A stretch of DNA of 64,000 nucleotides from Auriscalpium vulgare. Its lineage: Eukaryota > Basidiomycota > Agaricomycetes > Russulales > Auriscalpiaceae. The notes beneath the pieces were generated by a model, which saw nothing but the letters and a program-made list of their open reading frames with translations, was not told where the DNA came from and did not search any database. Below, piece after piece: positions 22,392 through 34,880 of this stretch (within the stretch, counting starts at the first letter, position 1; each line of letters opens with the position of its first letter). The stretch spans positions 744,001 to 808,000 of the forward strand of contig JAHBBC010000017.1 of assembly GCA_019915015.1 (NCBI GenBank), read 5' to 3'. The position numbers and the translations under genes were made by a program.

Positions 22392-22981
22392 GAGCGGGCC
22401 CGGGGGCGAGAAACGGTTCACGCGGGCCGTGTGCGCCGGGAACCTGAGGGGACGGGGGACGTTGTTCGCCTGCTCCAGCTGCTGGCAGTGCGCGGACTGG
22501 TACTGTTGGGTAACCCTGGTCGTCGCCTTCGACGTCGTCGGCGGTGTGGAATAGTTGGGCTGAGCAATACTATTGGGAAGATCCTAGTACTAGCGCTCTG
22601 TCGGAAACTGCCGAAGCTTTATCTATAACGCGTTGCCCTTTTAGATGACCGTTCATCGACTCGAAACGCACCAGAACGCACCCCAGGGGTGCTCCGATGC
22701 AGGATCGCTGCCAGTACAACGATCTGCTGTTCTCACTGAGCTCGGTACCTAGTACAAGTTAGAGGCGAAACAAGTGGCGGAGAGGCGCAAACAAAGCCAA
22801 AGGCACGCAAGCAAGAGCATATATTCATTGTGCTTATGTCATATGAGGAGAGACCCAAGGTAATGCACATCGACCAGCAACCGTTCATGCACGCAAGTCC
22901 CTTGTCCATCATTGCAACCCTCGTAGCCCATGCGCCCGTGTGCCCCAGGCTGGCAAGAAGATAGGCCCAGCTTCCGCGCGC

Positions 22982-23811
22982 ATGGCCGCCGAATCCTCAA
23001 GCAACCGAATCCTCATCTCCAGTCTCGTGCGGCAGTGCGAGAATTGCGCCAAGCATCCCCCCGACTTACACCCAAGCGGAGTGAGATGCGATAGCTGTCT
23101 GCCCGAGGACACGATTCTGCGGCGCTGCATGAATTGCAAGCGGCCTTCCTACTGCGTGCGTGTGCGATTCACAATGCTTATCGGTCTGTCGGCTGATGGT
23201 GTGCGTGCAGACGAGGGAATGCCAAAGGGCGAACTGGCCTAAGCACAAGTTGACCTGCTATCGCATTGCGGACGACCCGAAGCGAGTGTTCAGTGACGCT
23301 GTAATGGATCGTTCGCGGGCGTTTGACAAGTGGTGCAAGCGCAACGATCCTCACATCATCCATGCGGGAATGAGCGCGATGGAGGTGCGCAACAACCGTC
23401 CCAAGCTCGGTGAGTAAAACCCACCTATGGCACGTCCGATTCACGTCGCTGATGCAGCTGCACGGTAACGCAGATACGCATGTATTCGTCGTCTACATCG
23501 ATACCGTCAAGTACCCGCCGCCCGCAGGCGCCACAACCCCAACGTATACGCACACCATTCGCGAGGCTGTCTGCGAAGAGCTCTCGCATGTGCACGCCAA
23601 GTACGACCGCTTCTTCGGGAGCAGGATGATCAGCGGGTTCGATGTCGTCGAGCAGAGCCTCGCCACACGGCCGGGGATGATGCGCACATTGGTTATCGAC
23701 GATGGTCTTCCAGCTTCGTTGGGGCTTTACACGATGCCCACCGAAATGCGACCATCCAGTTTGTATGATCCCGACTGGCTTGTTCGTCTCATTTCGTCTG
23801 TTACGAGTTGA
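22982..23811 (+). CDS. MYND zinc-finger protein
   Basis: Three exons: 22982 to about 23156, then from about 23211, then from about 23474 to the stop at 23811. The first junction joins CKRPSYC to TRECQRANWPKHKLTC, restoring the MYND cluster: the C-x2-C pair CENC near residue 19, CDSC, CMNC, then C, C and the closing H-x3-C. MYND domains bind zinc and mediate protein-protein contacts. The remaining C-terminal part, roughly 170 residues, contains DTHVFVVYIDTVKYPPP and no domain I recognise. Many basidiomycetes have large families of such short MYND proteins of unknown role. ATG 22982 is the first in frame and gives a normal spacing to the zinc cluster. Confidence 0.82.
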
Positions 23812-24556
23812 CTGAGTCGTCCTATATGTGTATTCAGAAGCGACCGCTGTCAATGTAGGCAGTTACTGTCACGGTGGACTCTCAAAGTTATCTCAATCAA
23901 ATATCGGGCAGACAGCGCATCGATTGGAGTCCCGCTGCGCGTCCCCAGAAATAACCTATTCCTCTGCATCATGGCCCGCTTTCATACCCGGGACGACTCG
24001 TACACAACCCCGGTACGCAGCAATCAACACCGTTGTCGTATGGAAGGAAAGCGAAGGGGTGACCGGTGACCGGTGACACCGTTAGAACTCGTACTCCATT
24101 AAAGTCTGCCATGTGCGGCGTGCAGGCCCAGCGCTCATGCCAAATGTTCAGGCGGTCGGCTAGGATACTGGTAGGCTCTCCTTGTGCTCGTATCCCGTGT
24201 CGGCCGGTCACCTGGTGGTATGCTTTTCGCTCTTGGAGGTCTCTAGGCTCTCGTCGGCGCCGACTCGGACTCGGTGGTCAATATATTGCGAGGCTTGCAA
24301 ATGGTTCCCGTGACAGAACACTCCATAGGAACAGCACGAGGGGACGATTCCAATCGATCGACGAGCCTACCTGCCAATACCGAATCTATTGTCGGACGAC
24401 TCAGCCCGAGGCTAGCGCGGGTACATAACAATAACATTACTAGGTGGACGTCGGCCCCGAAAGGTCTTACATAAATTACTAAACAATATGTATGGCACTG
24501 CAGGCGCCTTGGCGGGATGTGCAAGAATGGCTTCATGCTGGGGCGCAGCAGTCGGG

Positions 24557-24563
24557 TATAATT
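24557..24563 (+). promoter_or_regulatory. TATA-like box of duplicated gene, copy 1
   Basis: TATAATT 64 bp before the start codon; the same element precedes the second copy at 26978. Confidence 0.5.
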
Positions 24564-24626
24564 TGCCTTGACTTTGCCCCGCATCTCTCAAGCTCCAGTT
24601 CGACTTCTTCATCGCTAGCAAGCAGT

Positions 24627-25405
24627 ATGTCCCCAATCCCGGTCGTCGAAGTTGTCGCGTTCCGTGTCAACGACAAGCTCAAATCTGACCCGGCACTCTT
24701 CAAGGCATGCCGCGACCATGTGGAGAGACATCGGTGCGTGGCAAATGACTCATCGAACTGCGCGTACTGAGGACGCGCCAGAGGCAAGGGTCTGAATGGA
24801 CAATATTGGGGGCAGATACTAGACAAGCCGTTTACGCTTCTTTGGTTTCTCCGTGAGCACGTCTCCAATGTCCTCTCGAGTCTCGCTCAGGGGACACAGT
24901 ATGGGACTCCCGCGAAGCCCACGGCGTGCTCGAGGCCGAACCCACATACCCATCCTTCGTCGCGCAGATCCAGGAGCTTTCTGACGGTCCCCTCGATGTG
25001 ATGCACGTCCACTTTGACGACCACCCTCTCACGGCCATATTTGACGCGCCGATGACCGAAATTTGCAACTACCTGACATCCGATGACCTGCGTGAGGATG
25101 CAGGGAGGAAGGTGGCGGAATTTTGCCGAGGCATGCGGACGGCCATCCGTCCCGAGGGCTGGTTCGGCTGCGCATGGGGTCAGTCGCTGGAGTCGGGAAA
25201 CCGGAGCCTCTACATAGCTGGCTGGAGGTCGCCTGAGGTGCGTGCTCTGCCAATATCTGCTGGCATGTGTCTGTTGCTGATGGCCTAAGTACAGGACTAC
25301 GGGAAGCTCGAGCCCGGAGAGATCTACGGGGAGCTTGCAGAGTCAGTAATGAGGGGGCTGCATGACCTGCAGATTATGCGCGTCCAACTCGAGAGGCATA
25401 CCTGA
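24627..25405 (+). pseudogene. Small alpha/beta protein, copy 1, frameshifted
   Basis: Same architecture as the copy at 27047. Exon 1 opens MSPIPVVEVVAFRVNDKL. The middle exon carries SREAHGVLEAEPTYPSF, and the last exon starts DYGKLEPGEIYGELAES and ends at 25405. Near 24885-24892 this copy lacks 11 bases relative to the other, which puts FFGFSVST and TVWDSREAH in different frames. No GT-AG pair I tried repairs this. The predicted proteins elsewhere stay very similar, so the break is young. An unusual splice form could still make a shortened protein. Confidence 0.6.
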
Positions 25406-25479
25406 AAGCCGACGTCATTGTGTACATCGGCCCTTTTTACACACTTTGGTAAGTGCTCTGTGACCAGATGGCATGCTAT

Positions 25480-26470
25480 TACTGACGAATGGTGCAACGT
25501 AGTCGGGTTTGAGATAGGAGAAAGGGGTTCTGTGGTTGTAAATACTACGCGTGCGACACTGAAGAATTGTGCGCATCAGATTCCGGCAATGAAAGTCCGG
25601 CCACGCATCGTTGGGCCAAAAGCATTGGCCAGCGCGCTACGAAACAGAACCGAAGACATCGTGCGCCACAATGGCAAAGCGACCGAACGTCATAGGCGGT
25701 GCAGTCCGCCAAGAGCTTGCTTTGCCCAGCAGAGCTATGGGAGCAACCGCGCGGCACTGGTGTTGATGTTATCGACCTGTCGGGAGGTGAGAATCATCCG
25801 CGCAAGCAGATTCTGAATCGCAGCGTACCGAGCAATCGCCGCGGCGATGGGGGATATGTTTGCTACATAGATAATCAGATGCACATAGCTCACACTACTA
25901 CGCACGGAGGATGACGCTATGGCGCATTCAAGGACAGCCCGCAAGGTAACGGAGCCCCACACATATGCCACGGCTTGTCGTACGACGTGGTGTGCAGATG
26001 GCGTTGAGCCTGCAAATGCGTCACTCGTGATGTGGCCTCAGAGGACTTGGCAGACATACCGACGGAGGTCTCGTTCGGCACCCCAGCCTAACACGCTCGC
26101 TGCCGTATGGCAAGCTCTTGAGACAGATGAAGGTTTGAGACATGGCACGAGCACATTGCTATTCCGTTGCCGAGCCAAGGCCACATCTACTCACGACGGG
26201 ACGCAACGTTGCAAAGCGGTGACGATAGGCATTCTGGCATAGTCACATATTGGCCATGTTTCGATAGTCCGTCGTCGTTGGGCCGACGCGGTGTAGGACA
26301 CCATGGATGGATCGATGGGGTGGCGTACGGGGTTGCTGGAGCATTGAAGAATGCCAGGCTTTGCAGTGGCCGCCGGTTTGAAAAGATTTCAGCCCGTCGG
26401 TACCCTTGGAGACGAGAGTCAAGAAGAATGAGTTGGACGTCATTCGCGCTAGGTGGCGACTCACTGGCGT
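25480..26470 (+). repeat. Dispersed non-coding repeat, copy 3 (longest)
   Basis: Carries both the left block shared with 19760-20080 and the central block shared with 14780-15230, so it appears to be the most complete copy. It begins about 75 bp after the copy-1 gene stop, as copy 2 does after the zinc-finger gene. No conserved frame and no clear terminal repeats were seen. Confidence 0.65.
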
Positions 26471-26977
26471 GGAGGAGGTTCTGAGGAGCGGGCCGAGAAC
26501 TAGGCCGGCCGCCGGCACCGTGAGAACTCGTACCGTCTGCCTTCCATCCTAACGTCTGCCAGGCAGGCTCAGCGTTCATGCCAATTCAAGTGGTCAGTCA
26601 TTCTTTCGGTGAGCTCATGCCAATTCAAGTGGTCAGTCATTCTCTTGGTAAGCTCTTGACTTGTGCTCGTATCCCGTGTCGGCCGGTGGCATGGTGGTAT
26701 TTGTTTTGCTCTTGGAGGTCTCCAGGCTCGAGCGGAGACATGCAATTGATTCCCGTGACAGACCAAAACAGCACAAGGTGTCCAATCGATCGACGAGCCT
26801 ACCTGTCAATGTCGAATCTATCGTAGGACGGCTCAGCCGGCCAGCGCGGGTACATAACGTTAACTTGTAGAGCATGGAAGGAGCGAACTTCGGCCGCGTA
26901 AGGTTCTACATATATTACTAAACTACAGGTGCCTTGCAAGAAATGGCTTACAGGGGTGCATGCCACCAGCATCAGGG

Positions 26978-26983
26978 TATAAT
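26978..26983 (+). promoter_or_regulatory. TATA-like box of duplicated gene, copy 2
   Basis: TATAAT 64 bp before the start codon at 27047, conserved with copy 1. Confidence 0.5.
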
Positions 26984-27046
26984 CTGCCTTGATTTGCCCC
27001 GGCTCTCTCAACTCCCAATTCAACTTCTTCGTCGCTGGCAGGCAGT

Positions 27047-27839
27047 ATGTCCCCACTCCCGGTCGTCGAAGTCGTCACGTTCCGCGTGAACGACAAGTTC
27101 AAATCGGACCCGGCACTCTTCCAGGCATGCCGCGACCATGTGGAGAGACATCGGTGAGTGGCATTGAAATAACTCGAGACTCGTCGCGTACTGAGGACGC
27201 GCCAGAGGCAAGGGTCTGAATGGTCAATATTGGGGGCAGATATTAGACAAGCCGTTTACGCTTTTTTGGTTTCTCCGTGAGCACGAATACAATGTCCTCT
27301 CGGGTCTCACTCACGGCCTCGCTGGCGGACACAGTATGGGACTCCCGCGAAGCCCACGGCGTGCTCGAGGCCGAACCCACATACCCATCCTTCGTCGCGC
27401 AGATCCAGGAACTCTCTGATGGTCCCCTCGATGTGATGCACATACACTTTGACAACCACCCTCCCACGGCCATATTCGACGCGCCGATGACCGAGATTTC
27501 CCACTACGCGACATCCGATGAACTGCGTGAGGATGCAGAGAGGAAGGTGACGGAGTTTTGCCGAGGCATGCGGACGGTCGTCCGTCCCGAAGGCTGGTTC
27601 GGCTGCGCATGGGGTCAGTCGCTGGAGTCGGGGAACCGGAACCTCTACATAGCTGGCTGGAGGTCGCCTGAGGTGCGTGCTCTGCCAATATTGCTGGCAT
27701 GTGTCTGTTGCTGATGACCTAAGTACAGGACTACAGGAAGTTCGACCCTGGAGAGATCTACGGGGAGGTTGCAGAGTCGGTAATGGGCGAGCTGCAGGAC
27801 CTTCAGGTTATGCGCGTCCACCTCGAGAGGCATACCTGA
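27047..27839 (+). CDS. Small predicted dimeric alpha/beta-barrel-like protein, copy 2 (intact)
   Basis: Exon 1 (27047-27153) encodes MSPLPVVEVVTFRVNDKF and a helix ending CRDHVERH. Exon 2 begins at an AG near 27255 and reads RLRFFGFSVST, then TVWDSREAHGVLEAEPTYPS and FDAPMTEISHYAT. A short intron with a GTGCGT donor after RSPE joins DYRKFDPGEIYGEVAE and the stop at 27837-27839. The pattern of an N-terminal strand with VVxF, a helix, then FYGFSV and WDSxEAH resembles fungal ABM-like stress-responsive barrels. I infer that from pattern only. Such proteins are often small cytosolic enzymes or binding proteins; no catalytic residue can be named. Confidence 0.65.
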
Positions 27840-28257
27840 AAGCCGACGTCACGGTGTAGTACCGTAGAGTCTGCCGTTTGTACATACTTTGGTTAGTGCT
27901 CTGTGACCAGATGTCATGCCGATGCTGTTACTGACGACTGGTCCCTCCTTCCGCTCAGTCTGTGGGAATATCATTGTTCTCAGAGGTTCACAACTTGACG
28001 GAGCAGTTCCCTCCGACTAGCTTTACTATATACTCCAGCCAGTTTGATACACTTCGGCCGGCGCTGGGACAAGTCCGCAATCAACGTCCTCTTAAGCAGC
28101 ATCTTTCTCTGTTCGCACGATGCTTCCGGATTGCTAGTCGCAAAGGTCCTGCCTCAGGGCGCCCCTGACTACCAACGTTGACGACTTCCCGCCAACCTGT
28201 CACCCATCAAAGCAGAAAAAAGACAATTGATATATCAGGAATCCAGATGAAGCACTG

Positions 28258-28500
28258 CAAATAAATACAATCGCGCACACTCCCGGTCCTCAGGCGACGT
28301 TCGAGGCATGTAACCGTACGAATCGAGAGGAAGGATAATGAATACCGTAGCCATCGCGCACACTCCCGGTCCACAGGCGACCTTCGAGGCATGTAACCAT
28401 AAGAACAAACCGAGATGGAGCATAAACATATCGCGTGCACTCCCGGCCCAGCAGGCGACCTTCGGGCCATTCTTAATCCGAGTAAATCAAGCACCGTAAC
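28258..28500. repeat. Three-copy 77-83 bp minisatellite behind copy B
   Basis: The same unit as at 4900-5215, with three copies instead of four, ending just before the stop codon of coiled-coil gene B. Loss or gain of one unit distinguishes the two segmental copies. Confidence 0.88.
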
Positions 28501-28511
28501 CTAGAAGACGT

Positions 28512-31500
28512 TCACAAGTCCATGGGATTCCGCCTCGTCTGGCGTAGAGAGAGATTCGTAACACTGAAAAGCGCAGGTCGGTCGATAGAGATCGCGAGTT
28601 TGCTGGGAGATGCGGGTGTCCAGGATGAAGAGAAAGAGTAGTCGTATTTGTGCTCAGGAGACGGGAAGCCGGATGGCTTGCGGGGGCTGCTGGTCGCATC
28701 CGATGGAAGACCTGCTGCAAACTCAGACCAGGTCGGTGCCTCGGGTGGACGGGCCACACGGCGGGCGACATCTGCAGAACAGCAGACACGTAAGTGAGTG
28801 CTCTCGAGGAACCTGGCAAGTGACGTACCAGAAGCGCTATGCTTATGGCCTACTGGCCTGGGAATGCGCGAGGCCACCCTGCGCGGGCATGTGAGAACGG
28901 GCTTTGATCGCGAGGCGCGAGCGGGCTTCGGTTTCCCTGGGATCAGCTCGTACGTGCTCGGATCTGGCCATCGGGCGCGCTCCATCGCTTTGAGAGTCTC
29001 CAGGTTCACTGATCCACTCGATGCGGCGAAGGAAGGGGACGGGAGCGACGGAAGAGAAACGTTGAAGAGGGCGGAGAGGGTCGATTCGGTCGTGGTCAAA
29101 TGTCCGAGCTCTCGCAGGGGAGAGCGCGTGGCGAGATGCTTTGGTGCTGCCGGCAGAAGGAAGAGCTGAGAGTTCGACGATGACGAGACGATGCTATTGG
29201 GCGAAATGCGAGGCATTGTCGGGCGACCGGAGTCGAAGGAGGGTGAGGACGGATGAGATGTGACCGAAGCCTCGATGACGAGGACGACGGGTGGCGATGG
29301 CGACCTAAGACTATCAGGCGCTGCGAGAGGAGTCTTGGCTGGAACCTTGTCCTGGACGGGGAGGAAGCACGCGATGCTTGCGAGGGATGAGTTTGACGGT
29401 AACTCTATGTCCGCCAAACGTGGATGGAAACTGGACGGCGCGAGCGCCAACAGTCCGCTGGTCGAATTCGACGCAGTGCTTTGGACTGCAAAGAATAGAA
29501 AATGCTGTGAGCCACGAAGGTCACCTGGGATGGGAAAGAACACGTACCCGTCTCGCTCTCGCGCTTTGTCGCGGCCATCGGATCCCTCGCAATCGCAACT
29601 TCCTTCGCAACCTCAGCGAGTTTCTCCACCAGTTGTTTCTTCTCGAGCGCCATCTGCGCCTTCTCAGTCGCCATCTGCTGCAACTCCTCCACTGTCTGCT
29701 TCACCATCCCCATCGCCTGCAGGAAGTCCTGCAAAAGGTCGCTCCTGCCCAGTTCTGCATTGTCGAGCTCTTCTCGAAGCATCTGAATTTCGACCTTCTG
29801 AGTGCACTGTACCGTCTTCGTCAGCTCCTCTTGCTCCAGTCCAAACAGTCTCAGCGAGCTGGCCGCCACGACGTTGTCAACGCGGGCCGTCTCCTCCATT
29901 GCTGCCTCAATACGCTCCAATTTGTCCTCGAGATCCTCGATGTACGCCGCATCATCGGCGCGCTCCCACTCAAGATTGGCGATGCGCTCGCGAAGCTCGT
30001 CTACGAGCGCCATCTGCGCATCGGCGGGCGACCCGCAAGGCTCGGCTGAAATGTTGCGTTCGCGGATAAAGCTGGCGGGCGCCGATGGTCCAAAGAGATC
30101 GCTGTCGGTGGAGGTGGAAGCATGGAGCGATGAGTCGTAGTTGGCCAGCACGGGGAACAGAACGTCCATGCGCCCAACTATTGGGCTTGACCCGGGGCTG
30201 TAGAACGAGGGACTCGACGCGACGGAGTGCGCGGACTGAGGTGAGGGCGTCGCATGGTAGTTTGCGAGCCATCGGTCCACCATCACAGGAATCGGCGTGC
30301 ACGGGTAGTCCTCGTCGTAATCAGCCTCCTCCACCGGACCCAGCTCCTCCACCGTCAGCTCCGGCACCGGGGCTCGTGCGGCCTGAACGTCCGATGCGGG
30401 TTTAAGCTCGTCGATGAAATCCTTGACAGAGCCGCTGAGCGTGGCGACCGCCCACTGCGCCGGATCCTCCTTGCTGATAAGAAGCGCCTCGAGCTCCTGC
30501 ACGTCCTCGGCAGCTTGCTGCTTGACTGCGATGAGCTGTTGCTGGACGTCGAGGAGCTGCGCGCTGAGCGTGCCGATAGTCGCATCCTGTTCTGCTGCCG
30601 AGATACGGGCGCTGCGAAGAGCCTGATAGAGCTCGCCGCGGAGCTTGACGGTCTCGCGATCGAAGGTAGCAGCCTCATCCTGCGCCATGGTCAATGCGCC
30701 CCGGACACGCGCTAGCTCCGTTTGAAGTGCATCAAAAGCCAGGCGAAGGCTGGAGATAGTCGCCGCCGAATCCTGGCGGTGACGCTCAACGGCGGCCTCG
30801 GCATCTGCAAGCGCGGCTCGAAGTTGGGTGGCTTGCTGCTCGCTGTAGAAGGCGGCTTTCTGTACATCGCAGAGCTCCTCGTCGCGGGCATGGCACAATT
30901 CGTCCTCCCGCACGCGGGCGTCCTCGGCCTGCGTCTCCAACTGGGCACGAAGGGCAATTTCACGCGACTGCATATCCGCGATGGTGGCGTTCAGCTGTTC
31001 TACGACGCGCGATTGGCGATCGGCTTGATCGCGCGCGGCCCGAAGCAACCCGGCTTGCCCATCGAACTCGAGGACGTGCTCGAGCCGCTCGTTCTTCGCT
31101 GCCTCGGCTTGCGTCGTCATTTGCCGGATGAGCGACTCCTGCTCCCGAGTTCGCTGCGCAAGCGTGTTCTTATCGTTGTGCAGGCTTTGAATGGAGCTGT
31201 CGGAGAGCTGAGCATCGGCAATGCGGGCGGCCTGGAGTTGGGCGAGCTCGGCAGACTGGGCGAGTTCGCGCTTCTCAAAGTCCGCGAGTTGAGCCTTGAT
31301 CTGCGCATACGATCGTCAGCAATGCTCCCTAGGCTCACGAGAATGCGGAGTACTAACCAAGGCATGCCCGCGGGCGTATGTCGCGGCAACTCGCACGAGC
31401 GCAGTCACTAAAATGACGACGAGGACGCCTGCGAGCTGAGGTTGACTGGTCAGATGGTGGCTGACAGTCGCAGATCGACGACATACGAGAGCAGCGGCGT

Positions 31501-31864
31501 AGGGCTGGACATGTTCGAGGATGCTGGACTCTGACTGGCGGTGGTCGCGGGGCTGGAGATCGAGGGCGGCGGGCGCTGTTTCCACTGGAAAAACAGAGTG
31601 CCCGCTGGACGGCTGCGGTGCGTTGACGACCTCGACGACCTCCCATGAGCTGGATGGCAGCGGGTCGACAATGGCCACTGGGAGCGAGCCGAGGAAGGTG
31701 ACCGGGGTCGATTCGATGTGGGCGGGGGCGGCTGGCAGAAGACTGATGCGAGGACGTCCGCCGAGGGTCAATCGGTCGAGGAAGTGTTGGTGGATGTAGT
31801 TGATTGGGCCGCCGAGCTTGAGCAGCTGTACGGCGGCGACGATGAAGAAAAGCGCAAAGAGCAT
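28512..31864 (-). CDS. Copy B: two-membrane-segment coiled-coil protein
   Basis: Exons 31358-31864, 29548-31300, 28829-29485 and 28512-28771 reproduce the intron positions and lengths of copy A (57, 62, 57 nt) and give 1,058 residues. Exon 1, exon 3 and exon 4 have the same lengths as in A; exon 2 is 6 nt longer, so all length changes keep frame. The N-terminus MLFALFFIVAAVQLLKLGG, the second membrane segment, both coiled coils and the Ser/Pro-rich tail are conserved. The stop context differs by a small insertion that changes the last residues from PMVF to PMDL. Both copies appear functional. Function unknown; see copy A. Confidence 0.8.
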
Positions 31865-32620
31865 GATGGGAGTTTGGAAATGTGTGTGTATGAGGAAGAG
31901 AAGGAAAGAGGCGGGGGCGGCTGGCTATATGGGCCAGATGACGTATAGAGAGGAGGCTGACCGACACCGTCCATGGATTCCAATGCCCAGTTTGTCCTCG
32001 CGGGCTCGGGCTGGTGTCTGTTTGCGATGCAGTGGTCTTTTGTCGATGCAGTTAGCACTTTCATGAGCGTCGCGAAGGCAGAAATTCCTCACGCAAATCC
32101 TCTTGACTTGGATGGGAAGCAAGCATCCAGCGTTGTGTTGACCATCTATGCGGCAGGCATTGGTTCGAAGATTGTGCACTAAGCCGCTTTTCAACGTGCA
32201 GAGATCCTGATAGTGGGCCGGAAACCTTGTTCGAGTCGGCGTACAGGATATGCCTCAGGGAATCTTCTGGATGGATAATTTAAAAGCGCAAGGAGGGCTA
32301 TCCAAGAGGGCGGACTTACCACATGATTGGTGTGGCGGGCGAACGTAGCCGTACCAGAGCCGATCGACCTTCATCGGCCGCGTTCAGCCTGCTTCATGGA
32401 TACCTCCGGTGACCGACGTTCCGGCCGTTCAGGGAAATGTGCATCGCATAGCTGAAATGGCAGGCCTAGGAGGTGGAGCCTCGAGATGGACGTGATGGCC
32501 TGTCGAAACAGAAATGTTAGCTGCGTCCTGAGAATGCGTCGGCAAAACACGCACTAGGAGATGCCTTCACCGTGGATCAGATTCGCCACTCGCATGGACT
32601 TGCACGGTACTCGATCGCGT
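31865..32620. repeat. Duplicated 5' flank of coiled-coil gene B
   Basis: Similar to 8565-9330 and 62600-63115. It has a pyrimidine-rich leader and a CATATAG element in place of CTATAG. No separate gene is seen inside it. Confidence 0.7.
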
Positions 32621-34749
32621 CCATATGAACGCGGTCGTCCATGTTCCGAGAAAATTGACGTCTAGAAGCGGTTGATGCGTCGGTTGGTACACACTGGTAC
32701 ACATCACACGGCTATCGGGCATATAAAATGGGTGGTAGGGCGTGCGTCACAATTTCCCTAGGATGGGGGGATGTCAAGGGTGTAGCTCGATGACTGTGGC
32801 GAGCCCGGAGGCGAGTTTTGCGTTGCATGCTTCACAATGGCGGAGAGCTGGAGAACCTGAGGGTAAGACGAGGCGCATGAGTGAGTCATCTGAGGTTGAG
32901 CCTAGCTGAGCGCGTCCTACCTGCATGTCGAATCTCAACTGTTAGATGATGACTTCAATGAAGAAAGAGGCGAGATGCAGGCCAGGGTTAGGGTCACCAG
33001 ATGAGTACGTCACCGCGCTCACCCCGTCTGACTCTTGAGTCGCCCCCATCATGATCAACTAAGTCTCAGCGGCTCAGCCCTCTACTACGCCCCCAAGTGT
33101 GGCTATTGTCGTCGCCATACTCTGCTTACCCGCACGGTGCACCCAGTTCTTTTCAACGAACAAGTATGTGAGCAGCTTTCAGCGCGGTTGTCGGGTTTCT
33201 CCGCATCATGAGCTTGGCCACTTGATTACTGGCCACGTACAGAAAACCTCCGGTGCGTACGATTCTGATTTCTGCGCTTATTACTGCGTATATGAGCCGA
33301 GGGCCTCGAGCGACCTTCGGGGTAGCGCCTCTACGCGGCGCACCTCGCGTGCGCCGTCGTCGCGTAGGCGGCGTAACACCTCTTGGGCAGCATTGGCCCG
33401 ACGGAATGCCCTTGGATCTGGGGCGCAGACGCTCTCTATTTCATTGCGAGTGCCGAACACATTGGCTCATCACAAGCTTCGCAGTGTTTATCCACCCATG
33501 AACGCCTACCGCAGATTCAGGCCCATCGTTGCCAGCGCTTGCATCGTTGCCAGCGCTTGCGCGACTCGGAGGGTCACGACATGCACGAATGTAGGGCTCG
33601 TCCACTTCTGCCGGTCAATTCAAAGCAGCTAACTAACCATAATGATACTCGCAGACGAACGCGGGGAATTATGTACATGCTCTCTTTCGCACCGCTGCCC
33701 AACCGCTGCCCCGTCAAGCGTTCAAGCCCAAAAGTCCATGATCCCTTTTTTCGGCGCGCGCATTGTGTCCATTGACGTATAGCTCAGGGAAAAGATACGA
33801 CATGAAGAGCGCGAGGATGATTCGCGAGTTGCGAGGTTGACTGGTGGTCGATAAGCGTGCCGTTCTGGAAGATTGGATGTATTGAGCAGGCAGTGTCCTG
33901 GGAAACGGAGCAGAGGTATCAGATAAATGGGAAGTTGGATGGGGAGGATGCACTCAGGTTCATGTGAGCTGACCCTCTCGTTCATTGAGATCAAGTTGAA
34001 GCATCTTGTGCCATCGAGCCGACTCTGACGAGGGAGCTGGCGAGGGAGAAAAGGGGAGAAAGTGCCGAGCGGGCGGGCCGATATGCCGGGTCGGACAACG
34101 GGTCATCGGAACCGAGTTCCCGGGCAGCACATCCGCTGACCCAGCGCACCTAATACCAGCCAGTAGTACTTTTCAATACTAGCGCGCGAGGCAAAGAAAA
34201 GACCTACATGGCATAGATGTGTTCCTCGTGAGGGAAAACAGTCCGACGAGGCGGAGCAGCTTTTTTTCTTATTGTCTTGGGCAGTGGGGAAGATCCGTGT
34301 AACGGAGACTCCTGCCGCTTGCGCGGCGAGGAATACTGTCGGGCTCGTCCCAGAGGACCCTACCGACTAGAAACCCACTCCCTCCGCGGAGAGTGACGCA
34401 CAAAGGCGCCAATCTGAGCATCAACGGGCCCGACAAGCGGGGTTTTGCGGCAAGAGACGCGCGAAGGGAAGCGGACCCAGACGCGGATTGCCGTCAAGAA
34501 GGCACAGCACGAAGCGCTAAGCTCAGCCAAGCGACAGTCGATAGAGGTTTGAGTTGCGCCGATAAGGACCCGGACCAGACACAGCCACGAAGCGCTTCCG
34601 AGTCGTCCGTGTTCGGGAACAAGAGCGATCAATAGTCGGTGTCGGCCAAGCTCAAGACTTGCGCCTTGCGAAGTAACGAGGAAACCCAAGGAGGATCGCG
34701 AGCCCAGGTATTGCTCTCAAGAGATTGCCGAGTAGGAGCAAGCGTAAGG
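32621..34749. other. Intergenic, no gene recognised
   Basis: Short frames only. Around 34400-34560 a plus-strand frame reads TRIAVKKAQHEALSSAKRQS, which looks protein-like, but no start or domain could be fixed. Confidence 0.4.
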
Positions 34750-34880
34750 GGTCGCCCAGTCTCAAGAAGGTGTCGAGGAGGTCGCCCAGTCTCGAGAAGG
34801 TACCGAGGAGGTCGCCCAGTCTCAAGAAGAAGGTGCCGAGAAGGTCGCCCAGTCTCAAGCAGGCGTCGAGCAGAAGCAAG
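34750..34880. repeat. Coding-like minisatellite of 30/33 bp units
   Basis: The core GTCGCCCAGTCTCAAGAAGG and close variants recurs four to five times with spacings of 30 or 33 bp, all multiples of three. The plus frame reads as basic SR-type repeats (RRSPSLKKVPRRSPSLEKV). The minus frame reads LLETGRPPRHLLETGRP, and a TATATAAG on the minus strand near 35105 could serve it. Frame-preserving units suggest that it is or was coding; I cannot decide the strand. Confidence 0.6.
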
